From: Gnetum montanum
Taxonomy: Eukaryota; Streptophyta; Gnetopsida; Gnetales; Gnetaceae
Assembly: GCA_015680685.1 (NCBI GenBank)
Contig: MNCI01036292.1
Location: 987,978-1,051,977 of the forward strand
Direction of reading: 5' to 3'
Length of the DNA: 64,000 nt
The translations under genes and the position numbers were made by a program. A model generated the notes under the pieces. The model ran no database searches and was not told the origin of the DNA. It saw only the letters and a program-made list of their open reading frames with translations. Positions 53,931 through 64,000 of this stretch are shown here, one piece after another (position 1 is the stretch's first letter; each line of letters starts with the position of its first letter).

Positions 53931-56918
53931 TTGTATGAGGAAACATCATTGCATGGATTAATGTATCATCTATAGGGATGTCTTCTATAATAGGGATAGT
54001 GATCAACATCTGCACCAGTTCTTCGTAGTGGGTAGATGAGGTCATGATCAAATCATACAAGCTTAATGTTGTGTTCTTTTGCTTTAGTGCCTATTTGACT
54101 TAGGATAATGTATCCATGAAGTCTTTACCATTAGCCATGTTTTCTGTAGCCTTGACTTCTTCCATGTGGCCAAAAAGATGGATCTCCCATGGAGGTGATT
54201 GAGGCTTTGCATAGTTGGTCTACTTAGGGGCCTCAGTGCTTCCTTGTGATTTCCTTATTGTGGTCTCTTTAGTTGCCTTGGCCATGGGGACCATAGATAT
54301 GGGAATTATCTTTGGATAACCTAGAACTCTTATGGTCTTTATGTTGCCTAACCATCTTGTCTACAAGACACTCATTAGATCTCCTATGTTATCATCTTGA
54401 GGGCCTGCTAGTGTTGCTAGTGAGGTTTTCCCTTCGAAAAGAAGAAATCGATGCATTGGCCACTACTAGCTTTCAAGTAGGTAAGGGGCTAGCATGCTAT
54501 GACAGTTGGATGATGAAGGATGGCTAAACCATTATTGGTGATGCAAATTATAGGGGGATTGTAACTATGAAGGGTGTTGTGGATGCTTGAGGTGGCACTC
54601 TAATGATGAAAGGGGGCCTCAAACTCATGGGGACCAAGGGGATCCTTACACTAGTAGAGGACACCCAGACCATGAATGGCCACTACACTAGTTCTAGCTC
54701 ATCATCAATGCTAATAGCATTTATGACATAGCTAGCATTTTTTACATTTAGAGGATCAATTTACACCCTCATAGATTGGCTTTGAGGCTTGACCAAGTTT
54801 GCAGTGTCAAGTACTAGCACACCTCTATCAATCATCCTTTGTAGGAAATCTTGGAAGGCTATGTAAAAACTAGTATTATTTCTAGGAAACTAGTGGTAAT
54901 GGAAAAATTGGTCTAGCCTAAAATGACTTGAGACTAGGGGCTCATTTGGTTCTACTGACATCGGATTCCTTAGCAGCTAACAATACCTATCATGTTTCTT
55001 ATGGGCATCCTTAGACATTTGCTTGTACTAGATGCATCTAGCTTTTAATAGTTGATCTAGTAGCTCTAAATGTTTTAATAGCAATAAAGTGTACTTAGAG
55101 TGATCCTTGCACTCAAAGTTAGACCTTGGAATAACTTGTGTTATGGCCACCAAGGATATATGCTAGTTGGTTGCCCTTGTGCTAGGGTAAGGTAGTTTTG
55201 TTGTTAGTTACGGCTCTAGGTTTCCTAGCCATTAGCCTCAGGTTCATTGCTTTGGCCTCTCTAGCCATAGTTTCAATCATTGCATTCTAATTTCGCTTAT
55301 CCTTGTTCCTCCTTACATGCTAATTGTTGTAGGCCACATAGCCTGGGTTCTTACTAGCTTCTACCACATCTTGTATGATCTTGGTTTAGGCAAAGGCTTG
55401 GCTTAGGGATTGTAGGCCTACATAATATAGTTTTGACTTTATGAAGTCATTTACTATTCCCTTAAAAATGGTCAAGAGATGTTCTTTGGCTATCATATCT
55501 CATATTTCATTCAAAAAAGCACTCCAATGCTGAATGAACTTTTGCACAGGCTCTAGGTGACCTTTCTTCACTTTCATTAGTTGGTCCAAGATGGTTTCTA
55601 GCTTCAAGTTGCATTTGAAGTGCATTAAAAATTAGCTTAGAAGGTCATCCAAAGAGGGCATAGTGCTTCTAGGAAATTCATGATACTAATATAATGCTTT
55701 GCCAGTGAGTGACATGCAAAACACATGTATGATGGCATGCAGCCATGCTTGCAATAGGAGGCACTCTAACCTAAATGTGACAAGATGTGCATTGGGCTCC
55801 CACTTACTATTATATTTGGTGAACTAAGCCAGTGGGACTATAGCTGTAAGAGTTAGAGGTGGGACCACAAGACTTATAGGGTCATCCTGGTAGAGGTCAA
55901 ACACTTTGATAGTTTTGGAGGAGGTGGTTTTGAGTTGATTCACCTCTTCTATTAAGCTTTGGATCATCTGGAATGCTTAGTCTAAGTTTTGATACATTTC
56001 AGTTAGCTATGTTGGTTGCATGCTTTTTAATTGGACTAGTAGTATGGGCCATGACCAAGTTGTAGGTTGCAAAATCATAGAATGTGCTTGATGTGTGGGC
56101 CATGCTATAGGAACAACAATCAAGGTAGGAAACGCATATGTGGGATTGGATGGTGCTAGGGGAATTGATAAAATAGGCAAGATGTAGGATGCTTGAGTCA
56201 CTTGGGGCCTGGAGACAAGCCCTACATGGATGCATGGTTGAGTTGATGCAGTTGCCATGGGCAACATTCGCGAAATGGATGGAAATGATGCCATGAAGGG
56301 CAAGCTAAAGGAAGCAACTACATCATAATGTGTATGTTGTGTTTGATGCATTGCTATCATAGGCATTAACCTAGGACTAGAAGAGTAGAAATGTGACACT
56401 AGTGCTATGATCATTTCAAGGAGAATGAATGAACAAGACTATAGAAGACAATGTCTAGGGGTTGCTCATTGGAAGACAATGTGGAAAGAGCCCTCATGCT
56501 TGGAGCGAGCTTCAAACTCATCCTCTTCTTCCTATAGGGTCTCCTCGTAGCTAGTTCCTATGTCATGTTTACCTACTTGGATGAGCTAGGATAACATCCA
56601 ATGGTAGGGATCTATGAGTGGGATGATATCGAGTGAGGAGGGTATATACTCTTATCCATTTCGATAGATCAGTCCGTAGCTTTGTTTTTCTTCCATGTCC
56701 AAGTAGTCTACGGATAATCCTACTTGAATCTTTGCACATATAAAGTTGTATTACTCATTACTTAGCATGGCATACTTTGGATCTTGACCACATAGCCTAA
56801 GGGATTACCATGGCTTGGCAATTACGAGATTCCTAGGGCTGTTAATCTTGGTCTCTTGTTGGATGGGCAAGATGGCAAGTGTGCTTGGGACTAACATCAA
56901 AGGTTGATTTGAGTTCAT
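53931..56918 (-). pseudogene. Gag of element H
   Basis: ATG at 56918 (MNSNQPLMLVPSTLAILPIQ). The N-terminal block Y.FICAKIQVGLSVD parallels B. A His/Pro/Met-rich linker lies at 56410-56000, then the capsid block (about 55840-55680), the KYNLKL and KLYYVGLQSLSQAF helical region (about 55640-55390), the basic region and a decayed knuckle (near 54910). The proline-rich tail includes PFIIRVPPQASTTPFIV (54660-54600). Many stops. It runs into the protease on the left. Confidence 0.75.
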
Positions 56919-57416
56919 GGATGTGAATTAAGTTGCAAGAGGGGACTATAATATTTGTTGATAATGAAATACTACTAACACCACTAACTATGCTAACTAT
57001 GCTCTCTACGCTGGGGAGATAACTATGCTCTCTATGCTAGAAAGTTGACTATGCTCTCTATGTTGGAGAGTTGACTACACTCTCTATGCCAGAGAGTTGA
57101 CTATGCTCACCATGTTGGAGATGACTATGCTCCAACTAAAAGCATTAAGAATATGGTAGACAGTGGATATATGTGCTTTTGGTTACTATGTAGGGTTCTG
57201 GGAGAACTGACTACGCAGTCCAATCTACATCAATTGGTTAGTAGACAACATCTATGTTGGCCTAAGATCCAACTATTGCTACACATGCAATAGGTCCATA
57301 GGGGTGTTATGGTCTACATTATCCTAAAGCTAGAAACTATGATTTAGAGAGCATGTGAGATAACCACAATGAAGTCTAAAAAAATTGATTTTGGCCCTCC
57401 TTCTAATGCTAGAAAA
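56919..57416 (-). other. Leader of H with tandem repeat, and PBS
   Basis: 57000-57135 is a tandem array of about 30-bp units (GACTATGCTCTCTATG.....AGAGTT). The PBS is at 57393-57411, decayed to TAGCATTAGAAGGAGGGCC on the minus strand. Confidence 0.65.
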
Positions 57417-59198
57417 TGTAGCAACTGAAAATTTTAACGGCTAGAACACTGAGGTCGATGAGTGTACAGCCTAACCCCAAATCTATGCAAGGGCCTACTA
57501 GAGGTAGAGATGGGACACCCTAAATGGTTTTGTTGATTTAACAAGAACTTACTGGATGCAACAAGGGTGCATCGTCATTAGCTATAGTGTTGATGTGAAA
57601 TAGTGCTAAGGGTGCAGGCAATGTTTGTAGTGTTAATGGTGTTTATAGTGTTGATGATGTTGAGCATAGTCATATGTGTCTGAAGGGGGGCAAGCATAGT
57701 AAAATGTTTTGGTGAATTGGGTAGTGTCAACATGTGTAGACCATCGCCCAAGTATAGGTTTATACACAGTTATGTGATAAAACAACGAAAAATGCAAATA
57801 AAGTGCAAAAAATGCAAAGAAAGAGAGAGAGAAGTAGAACACCACCCCAAATGGGGATGAGCATAGTTAATACCAAAGGGGGTTAGAAGGTACATGGTGT
57901 ACAATAGGCATAGTGAACAACATAGTCATAGTCTTAGGGGTGTTTAGCCATGAAGATTGGCATTCCGCTGAGGTGTTTGCATCTATTGGATTGGCTACTA
58001 TGGTGTACTATTGGCTGTGGTGTTCCGTTGGGCTATGGGGGTCTACGGTGGTCGACAACTTTTCCTCTCCTTGACTTGTCAAAATTCCTTTTTTTTCTCC
58101 CAAGTGATCCTTAGATTTACTCATGCCAAAAATTAGCTAACCTTGAAATGTTGAGGACATGACTATTTATAAGTCTAGGGTTAGTAGAAGATGCAAGATG
58201 GCTGCCACGTGATGGAGGCGATGGTTGGTACTACACATAGCATAGTTAGTATTCATGTGATGTACTATTGGGGTTATGGTTTTGTGCTTCACTATGCTTT
58301 GTTAGACTCTATGAGACTATGAGACTATGACTACACTACCAAATACATGTATATGCATAGAGAGGACTGCAAGGTACTTAAAACTTGGAGACTATGCATC
58401 AGGACTATGCTCTCCACACTCTCACATGGGGTTGAGCATAGTTACAAATTTGGGGCAAAAAAGGGAATATAAAAAAAAGAATTTCACTAACTATAATTGC
58501 TAAAGGTGAGTTGGAGCTGAGTTGAGTGACATCGCTATGTTGTGGAGGCTGTTGGAGACTATTCTAGCTAACTACACTTGACTATTCTCTAGATTAGGGA
58601 AGAGCATAGTTACATACTTAGGAAAAAATTGTAAAAAATGGCCATGTGTTGACTATGCTCTCCACTAGAGGTTAACTACTCTATTAATTAGGGGAGAGCA
58701 TAGTCCCACTACTGGTGAAATCTAAGGGAAAAAATGGATTTCTGTTGAGTATGCTCTCCACTGGAGGCTAGCTACACTCCCATCTAGGGAAGAGCGTAGT
58801 CCCAACACTTAGAAGAATTTGTAAAGAACCTAGCTTTTATACTGACTATGCTCTCTATGAGAGGTTGACTACACTCTCTACAAGAGGCCTTTTTGCTGAC
58901 TATGCTCTCTACAAGAGGTTGACTATGCTTTTCATGGGAGGCTAACTACAGTCTACATGGGAGGTTGACTACGCTCTCCACAAGAGGCTGACTATGCTCC
59001 CATCTAGGGGAGAGTGTAGTCCCAAGACTTACCAAAGCTTGTGAAAACTTTCTTCCTACCCACTACACTCTCTATGAGAGGCTGACTATGCTCTACACAA
59101 GAGGCTGACTATGCTCTCAACTAGGGGAGAGCATAGTCTCAGCACTTAGCCAAAAATTTGTAGTTTGGATGCCATACTCTAGATTTCATGGTGTTTCA
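57417..59198 (-). repeat. LTR H (1.78 kb)
   Basis: Minus-strand start TGAAACACCATGAAATCTAG (59198), end GTTGCTACA (57417). TATA (CTTATAAATAGTC on the minus strand) is at 58161-58173. U3 (58400-59150) is filled with GACTATGCTCTCCAC / GAGAGCATAGTC words, including a perfect 12-bp inverted repeat at 59107-59138. Confidence 0.82.
58400..59150. repeat. U3 inverted-repeat array in LTR H
   Basis: More than fifteen copies of GACTATGCTCTCCAC and its complement alternate. GACTATGCTCTC-N8-GAGAGCATAGTC at 59107-59138 is a perfect hairpin, and other pairs span about 30 nt loops (58660-58715). All lie upstream of the TATA box. Confidence 0.78.
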
Positions 59199-59506
59199 CA
59201 TCCAAATATGTATGTTACTATAATAAATGAGTAGAAATTAAAGATTTTCCAAGCTCTTTTTAACAATCCTCAATATTAAAATAGAATGATAAATGCAATT
59301 CAAAAAAAAATTCTTCACCATGTTCAGTGTTGATGAACTAGTAACATAGGATAGAATACTAAAACCATTGAAATCAAGGCAATCATATAATTCATATCAA
59401 GCTTTTGTTGAAAAATCAAGAGGAAGAGAAAGTGTAAAGGATAGTCATTTTAATTCTAAGAACAATAAAACATCTCATCAGCATCGCAAGAAAGATTAAG
59501 TTAAGA
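59199..59506. other. Flanking DNA outside LTR H
   Basis: AT-rich, starting CATCCAAATATGTATG. Repeated after the second LTR copy (60846-61151) and, more diverged, at 62100-62240. No gene seen. Confidence 0.6.
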
Positions 59507-59507
59507 N
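59507..59507. other. Single N: assembly join
   Basis: One N separates the two copies of a 1.64-kb sequence (57872-59506 and 59509-61151). Confidence 0.85.
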
Positions 59508-61151
59508 CACCAAAGGGGGTTAGAAGGTACATGGTGTATAATAGGGATAGTGAACAACATAGTCATAGTGTTAAGGGTGTTTAGCCATGAATATTGGCAT
59601 TCTGCTGAGGTGTTTACATCTACTAGATTGGCTACTATGGTGTACTATTGGCTGCGGTGTTCTATTGGGCTATGGGGGTCTACAGTGGTCAACAATTTGC
59701 CTCTCCTTAACTTGTCAAAATTCCTTTTTTTTTCTCCCAAGTGCTCTTTAGATTTACTCATGCCAAAAATTATCCAACCTTGAAATGTTGAGGGCATGAC
59801 TATTTATAAGTTTAGGGTTAGTAGAAGATGCAAGATGGTTGTGACGTGATTGAGGTGATGGTTGGTACTACATCCAACATAGTCACTATTCATGTGGTGT
59901 ACTATTGGGGTTAAGGGTTTTATGCTTCACTGTGCTCTATTAGACTCTGTAAGACTGTGAGACTATGACTACACTACCAACTACACGTATATGCACAGAG
60001 AGGAATACAAGGTACCTAATAAAATAAAACTTGGAGACTACGCATCAGGACTACGCTCTCCAGACTCTCACGTGGGGTTGAGCATAGTTACAAATTTGGG
60101 TCAAATAAGGAAATACAAAAAGAAGCATTTCACTAAATACACTTGCTAAAGGTGAGTTGGAGCTGAGTTGAGTGGCATTGCTATGTTGTGGAGGTTGTTG
60201 GAGACTATTCTAGCTAACTACACTTGACTATGCTTTGGACTAGTGAAGAGCATAGTTACAAACTTAGGAAAAAATTGTAAAAAATGGCCATGTGCTAACT
60301 ACACTATCCATTGGAGGTTTACTACTCTCTTAAGTAGGGGAGAACATAGTCCCACTACTAGTGAAATATAAGGGGAAAAATGGATTTTTGCTGACTATGC
60401 TCTCCATTGGAAGCTAGCTACACTCCCATCTAGGGAAGAGTGTAGTCCCAACAGTTAGAAGAATTTGCAAAGAACTTGGGCCTTCATGCTAACTATGCTC
60501 TCTATGAGAGGCTGACTACACTCTCTACAAAAGGCCTTTTTGCTAACTATTCTCTCTACAAGAGGTTGACTATGCTCTCCATGGAAGGCTAACTATAGTC
60601 TACATGGGAGGTTGACTACGCTCTCCACAAGAGGCTGACTATGCTCCCATCTAGGGGAGAGTGTAGTCCCAGGACTTGCCAAAGCTTGTGAAAACTTGCT
60701 TCCTACCCACTACGCTCTCTATGAGAGGCTGACTATGCTCTCCACAGGAGGCTAACTATGCTCTCAACTAGGGGAGAGCACAGTCTTAGCACTTAGTCAA
60801 AAATTTGCAGTCTGGATGCCATAGTCTAGATTTTGTGGTGTTTCACATCCAAATATGTATGTTACTATAATAAATGAGTAGAAATTAAAGATTTTCCAAT
60901 CTCTTTTTAACAATCCTCAATATTAAAATAGAATGATAATTGCAATTGAAAAAAAATTCTTCATCATGTTCAGTGTTGATGAACTAGTAGCATAGGTTAG
61001 AATACTAAAACCTTTGAAATCAATGCAATCATATAATTAATATCAAGCTTTTGTTGCAAACTCAAGAGGAAGAGAAAGTGTAAGGGAAGTCATTTTAATT
61101 TTAAGAACAATAAAACATATCCTCATCATTGCAAGAAATATTAAGTTAAGA
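59508..61151 (-). repeat. Second copy of LTR H part and flank
   Basis: 59509-60845 corresponds to LTR positions 57872-59198, including TATA (about 59800) and the U3 array (60050-60790). 60846-61151 is the same outer flank. The copies differ by scattered substitutions and small indels (a few percent by eye). Confidence 0.8.
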
Positions 61152-62516
61152 CAATTTACAAGATTCAAAATTAGAAAATTTCACAGGTGGATCAATATTT
61201 AGAGAAAGAGGAGGCTTAAAATGTAGTTTCAAAAATATGACACCAAAAAATTTGAATTTCTTAAATGCACAATACTATAAGGTTTGCAAAATGAAATGGC
61301 ACACATTTAACAAAGTGCTGGATAAACATAGAATTTAAAAGAATTTCCTACCAGAAAGTAAGAATCAAGAAGAAACTTAAAATTCAAGCAATGACAACAA
61401 TAATAAATATAATGTAAGGAACTATGTGGGTTTAAACATCATCTAGGACATCACCAAAGACTAATAAATAATCTACTATGAATCTTCCAATCACAAGACC
61501 ACGAACAAGAAATGCATTATAGGTTTCAAACCAAACAAAAACATAGAAACATCAAAGTTATAGGCATGTGCAAATTGAAGGTATTCATGATTACTGTAAA
61601 CAAACATCCTAATATTTCAAAATCAATGTGATTGATGTATTTTATTCACCTTAATTGTCAAAATTTCTACTTTAAATTTGTTAAATAGTAAAGAACAAGA
61701 ATGATGTCAATTTTCACAATGATATATGCACTACCAAAACCAAATGGAGATAAAATTGCTATAATAAAATGTATGAAGAATCAAATTCATTGCCTAAAAA
61801 TTATATCAAATTCTAAAAATTCACAAAAAAAAAATCAAATTCATGCAGAAAATCCAAAAACCTATATTCCAAAACCTTCAAACAAATCAAAATGTATGAT
61901 GGAAACCGAGAAAAGAAGAAGACAAAGAAGAAGAGGCTATTTCTAGAATAATCAGTTAGGAATTTTGTTTAAATTTGTGTTAAAATTCTTTATGTCAATC
62001 AGAGTTAGTCTAGTTGGTTCAAAGCTCATTGGCTCTAGTTTCCTTATATAACATACATATTGTTATCCATAATTTATGAAATGAAATAAAGCTTTATTAT
62101 GTCCAAATATGTATGTCACTATAATCAATGAGTAGAAGTTCAAAAGATTGTCCATGCCCTTTGTAACAATCCTCAATATGAAAATATGATGATAAATGTA
62201 ATTCAAACCAAATTCTTCACCATGTTTAGCATGAGAGATTATGTCAAGATAATTTACAAGATTCAAAATAAGAAAATCTCATAGGTAGATTCATATTTAG
62301 AAGAGGATGAGGCTTAAAATGTAGGTTCAAAAATACAACACATAAAAAAATTAGAATTTGTTAAATGTAGAATAGTGCAAGGTTTGCAAAAATAAAGGGC
62401 ATACATTTGACAAAGTATTCAACAAACATAAATTTTAAAAAAATTTAACTCCAAGAAAGTCAGCCCCGGGAAGCATCTCAGTAGTAGGATTTGCTCTTCC
62501 CTCCAACAAATAGTGC
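61152..62516. other. AT-rich unassigned DNA
   Basis: No gene or retroelement domain recognised. 61150-61345 and 62255-62450 are diverged direct repeats (both with ACAAGATTCAAAAT, GGCTTAAAATGTAG and CAAGGTTTGCAAAA). 61345-62100 looks single-copy, and a TAGTCTAGTTGG word near 62006 resembles a tRNA A box without a partner. Confidence 0.5.
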
Positions 62517-64000
62517 AGACCGATTCCGCACACATGTCCACAGTGTGCTAGTGGTGGTTGAGATTAATGACCAACTATTTGTGGACCTCTTTGGCATCCC
62601 TTCTGATGGCCTCCCCATGGGAGAAAAGAAAAGAAAGGAGAAAAATCATCAAGGGGACATTGAGGAGTGGCTAGGGGCAACGAAGGGACGCAAGGGGATC
62701 CACATTGAAGAAGCTAGGCTAAAAGTGGCCAAAACGGTTTACCCCATCTTTCGTGACTATGCTTTCCCCAAGATACTCTCCAAAGGGAAAATCATTCGGA
62801 TTGAGAAAACTTGGATAATGAGAGAGGTCATGGAAGAGGGGGTGCATTACTACTAGTCCAAGCATCTTTGCAAAGGTCTGTAGGCTGAAATGGCCAGGCT
62901 TCGTAAGAAGCCTGAATCCCATTTCAATGTGCATCATGCCTTTTTTATAGCCTACCTGTGGCACTTCATGGAATTCTTGGTAGTCCATGAGAATGGTGTC
63001 TAGGTGATACAAAATCATGACTAGATTTCCAAACCGTGGATTTGCCAAGTTTTCCTTACCACTTAATCCCAGGATCCCTCGGAAGCTATTGGGGAGTTGT
63101 TTTCAATGATGACTAGGGATCAGGTGGCACACAACTTCTACAGCCAAGATAGTGTAGGAGAGGTACCCCCTGCTACTACAGGTAGTGTATCACAAAGAAA
63201 ATTCCTCATTGCAGAGATGGTGGCAACTAGGTCACAGTGTAAAAGGTCTCGCCCGGCTGAGGAGCCTCCTTGTAAGGATGAACAAGCGGGGAAGAAATTG
63301 TTGTTCAAGCTTTGTAGAATGTAGCTTCCCATTGGTAAATGCTTCCTCTTTTTATTTGCTAACTTATTTGTTAGGTTAATGCTCACTACGCTGTGCTACG
63401 CTAAGTAACGTAACACAGTGTAGCATCTGTTTTAAGTTAATATGCTTTTGCCTAATGTAACCACACTTTATTAGCAGAGGAAGAAGAATAAGAAGAAGGC
63501 GAAGTAGAGGTGATGGCACCAGGAATAGGGATGAGTAATAAGGATGTGGGGGCCCAGCCATAGAGGAAAGGGCCCCAATCAAGAAAGAAGGAGCTCTTAC
63601 CACAAAGGAAAGGGCTCCTACCGATGAGTAGAATACTCCTATAGATGAGGAGGACACTCTTGCAGATGAGGAGGACACTCCTACGGATGAGGAGGACACT
63701 CCTACTAATGAGAAAGAGGTGGGTGCCATAGGAAGGAAGGCCCCAATGAATAAAGAAGAGGCCCTTGTCAACCAAAAATAGGCCTCCATCGATCATCCCT
63801 TCACCGAATGTAGTTTCGTGCAAGAAGAGCAGATGAACATAGAGGGTGCTACCATGATGTTAAGTCAGCTAGAAGGAGGGGAGCTGCAACTTGATGTTGG
63901 TGAGTTTGATCGCATGTTTGAAAATTTGTCGATGGGTGACCCCCCCGCTATCAACCCTATGGTTTTGCTGGGTAGGAGCTTTACACTATCATTTGTGTTG
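62517..64000 (+). pseudogene. Antisense gene family copy I, exons 4-5, runs off window
   Basis: It begins inside exon 4 at RFRTHVHSVLVVVEINDQLF, a position where A has a stop (Q is kept here), and runs through FGIPSDGLPMGEKKRKEKNH, MREVMEEG, the FMEFLV block and CCCATTG|GTAAATGC at 63334. A 143-bp intron (63335-63477, acceptor TTAGCAG|A) has the same length as in A. Exon 5 has an acidic start, the heptapeptide array at 63614-63718, then SQLEGGELQLDVGEFD, and continues past 64000. A TAG and small shifts break exon 4. Whether gag-pol accompanies it to the right cannot be seen. Confidence 0.72.
63614..63718 (+). repeat. 21-bp tandem repeat in exon 5 of copy I
   Basis: Five in-frame 21-bp units, core ACTCCTACGGATGAGGAGGA; peptide units TPIDEED, TLADEED, TPTDEED, TPTNEKE, preceded by a unit with a stop. 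DNA similarity is higher than in A, suggesting more recent expansion. Confidence 0.8.

Noticed and set aside
61701-61946. Open frame of 81 codons with a basic end
   Set aside because: It lies in AT-rich, low-complexity DNA, matches no domain I know, and has no counterpart in the other repeat copy.
62004-62050. TAGTCTAGTTGG as a tRNA or SINE A box
   Set aside because: No B box, no clover-leaf and no poly(A) or target duplication could be found nearby.

Overview
The window is nuclear DNA from a land plant with a large, repeat-rich genome. I see no ordinary host gene, no rRNA and no convincing tRNA. Essentially all recognisable sequence is decayed LTR retrotransposon of the Ty3/gypsy order. The pol region has the order RT, degenerate RNase H, second archaeal-type RNase H, integrase, and gag has a GHxTxxC-type knuckle; together these point to the plant Tat/Ogre/Retand lineage. 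A conifer or another large-genome plant would fit, but the species cannot be read from the sequence.

Layout. 1-10934: minus-strand element A (integrase, RNases H, RT at 1-2818; protease and gag at 8331-10934), with a plus-strand multi-exon gene lying antisense between RT and protease (3862-7783). 10935-14220: 5' part of a plus-strand element of a second family (B: LTR, PBS, gag). 14221-19830: a near-identical second copy of the RT plus antisense-gene part of A (A2). 19830-22246: inverted copies of the B leader and LTR and of the A protease and spacer. 22248-29729: a longer copy of B (LTR, PBS, gag, protease, no pol, truncated 3' LTR) inserted in A-type gag. 29730-32536: minus-strand gag start, leader, PBS and LTR (D), possibly the 5' end of A. 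32537-45084: plus-strand element F (gag, antisense gene on the minus strand, complete but broken pol, PPT, 3' LTR). 45085-48222: minus-strand gag start and LTR (G). 48223-59198: minus-strand element H (antisense gene on plus, then protease, gag, leader, PBS, LTR). 59508-61151: duplicate of the H LTR and flank. 61152-62516: AT-rich unassigned DNA. 62517-64000: a fifth copy of the antisense gene (I), running off the window.

The main observation is the antisense gene. In three clearly diverged elements (A/A2, F, H), with a fifth fragment (I), the same gene lies head-to-tail opposite to gag-pol, and in A it sits between protease and RT. A and F carry a TATA box about 150 bp upstream of a matching first exon. 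Introns are conserved in position and in length (82-83, 143 and 82-94 bp), and the reading frame joins correctly across most of them. Because the gene is antisense to the genomic RNA, its introns would not be spliced out during retrotransposition, which explains how a spliced gene can persist inside a retroelement. Other recurring structure: palindrome arrays in the U3 of every LTR family, each with a different sequence; hairpin-forming minisatellites flanking the antisense gene; tandem repeats in every leader between PBS and gag; and a heptapeptide repeat in exon 5.

All coding regions carry stops or frameshifts, so everything is annotated as pseudogene. Single-N joins at 3724, 22247 and 59507, together with near-identical direct and inverted duplications, mean the large-scale arrangement of 1-22500 and 57800-61200 may partly be an assembly artefact.
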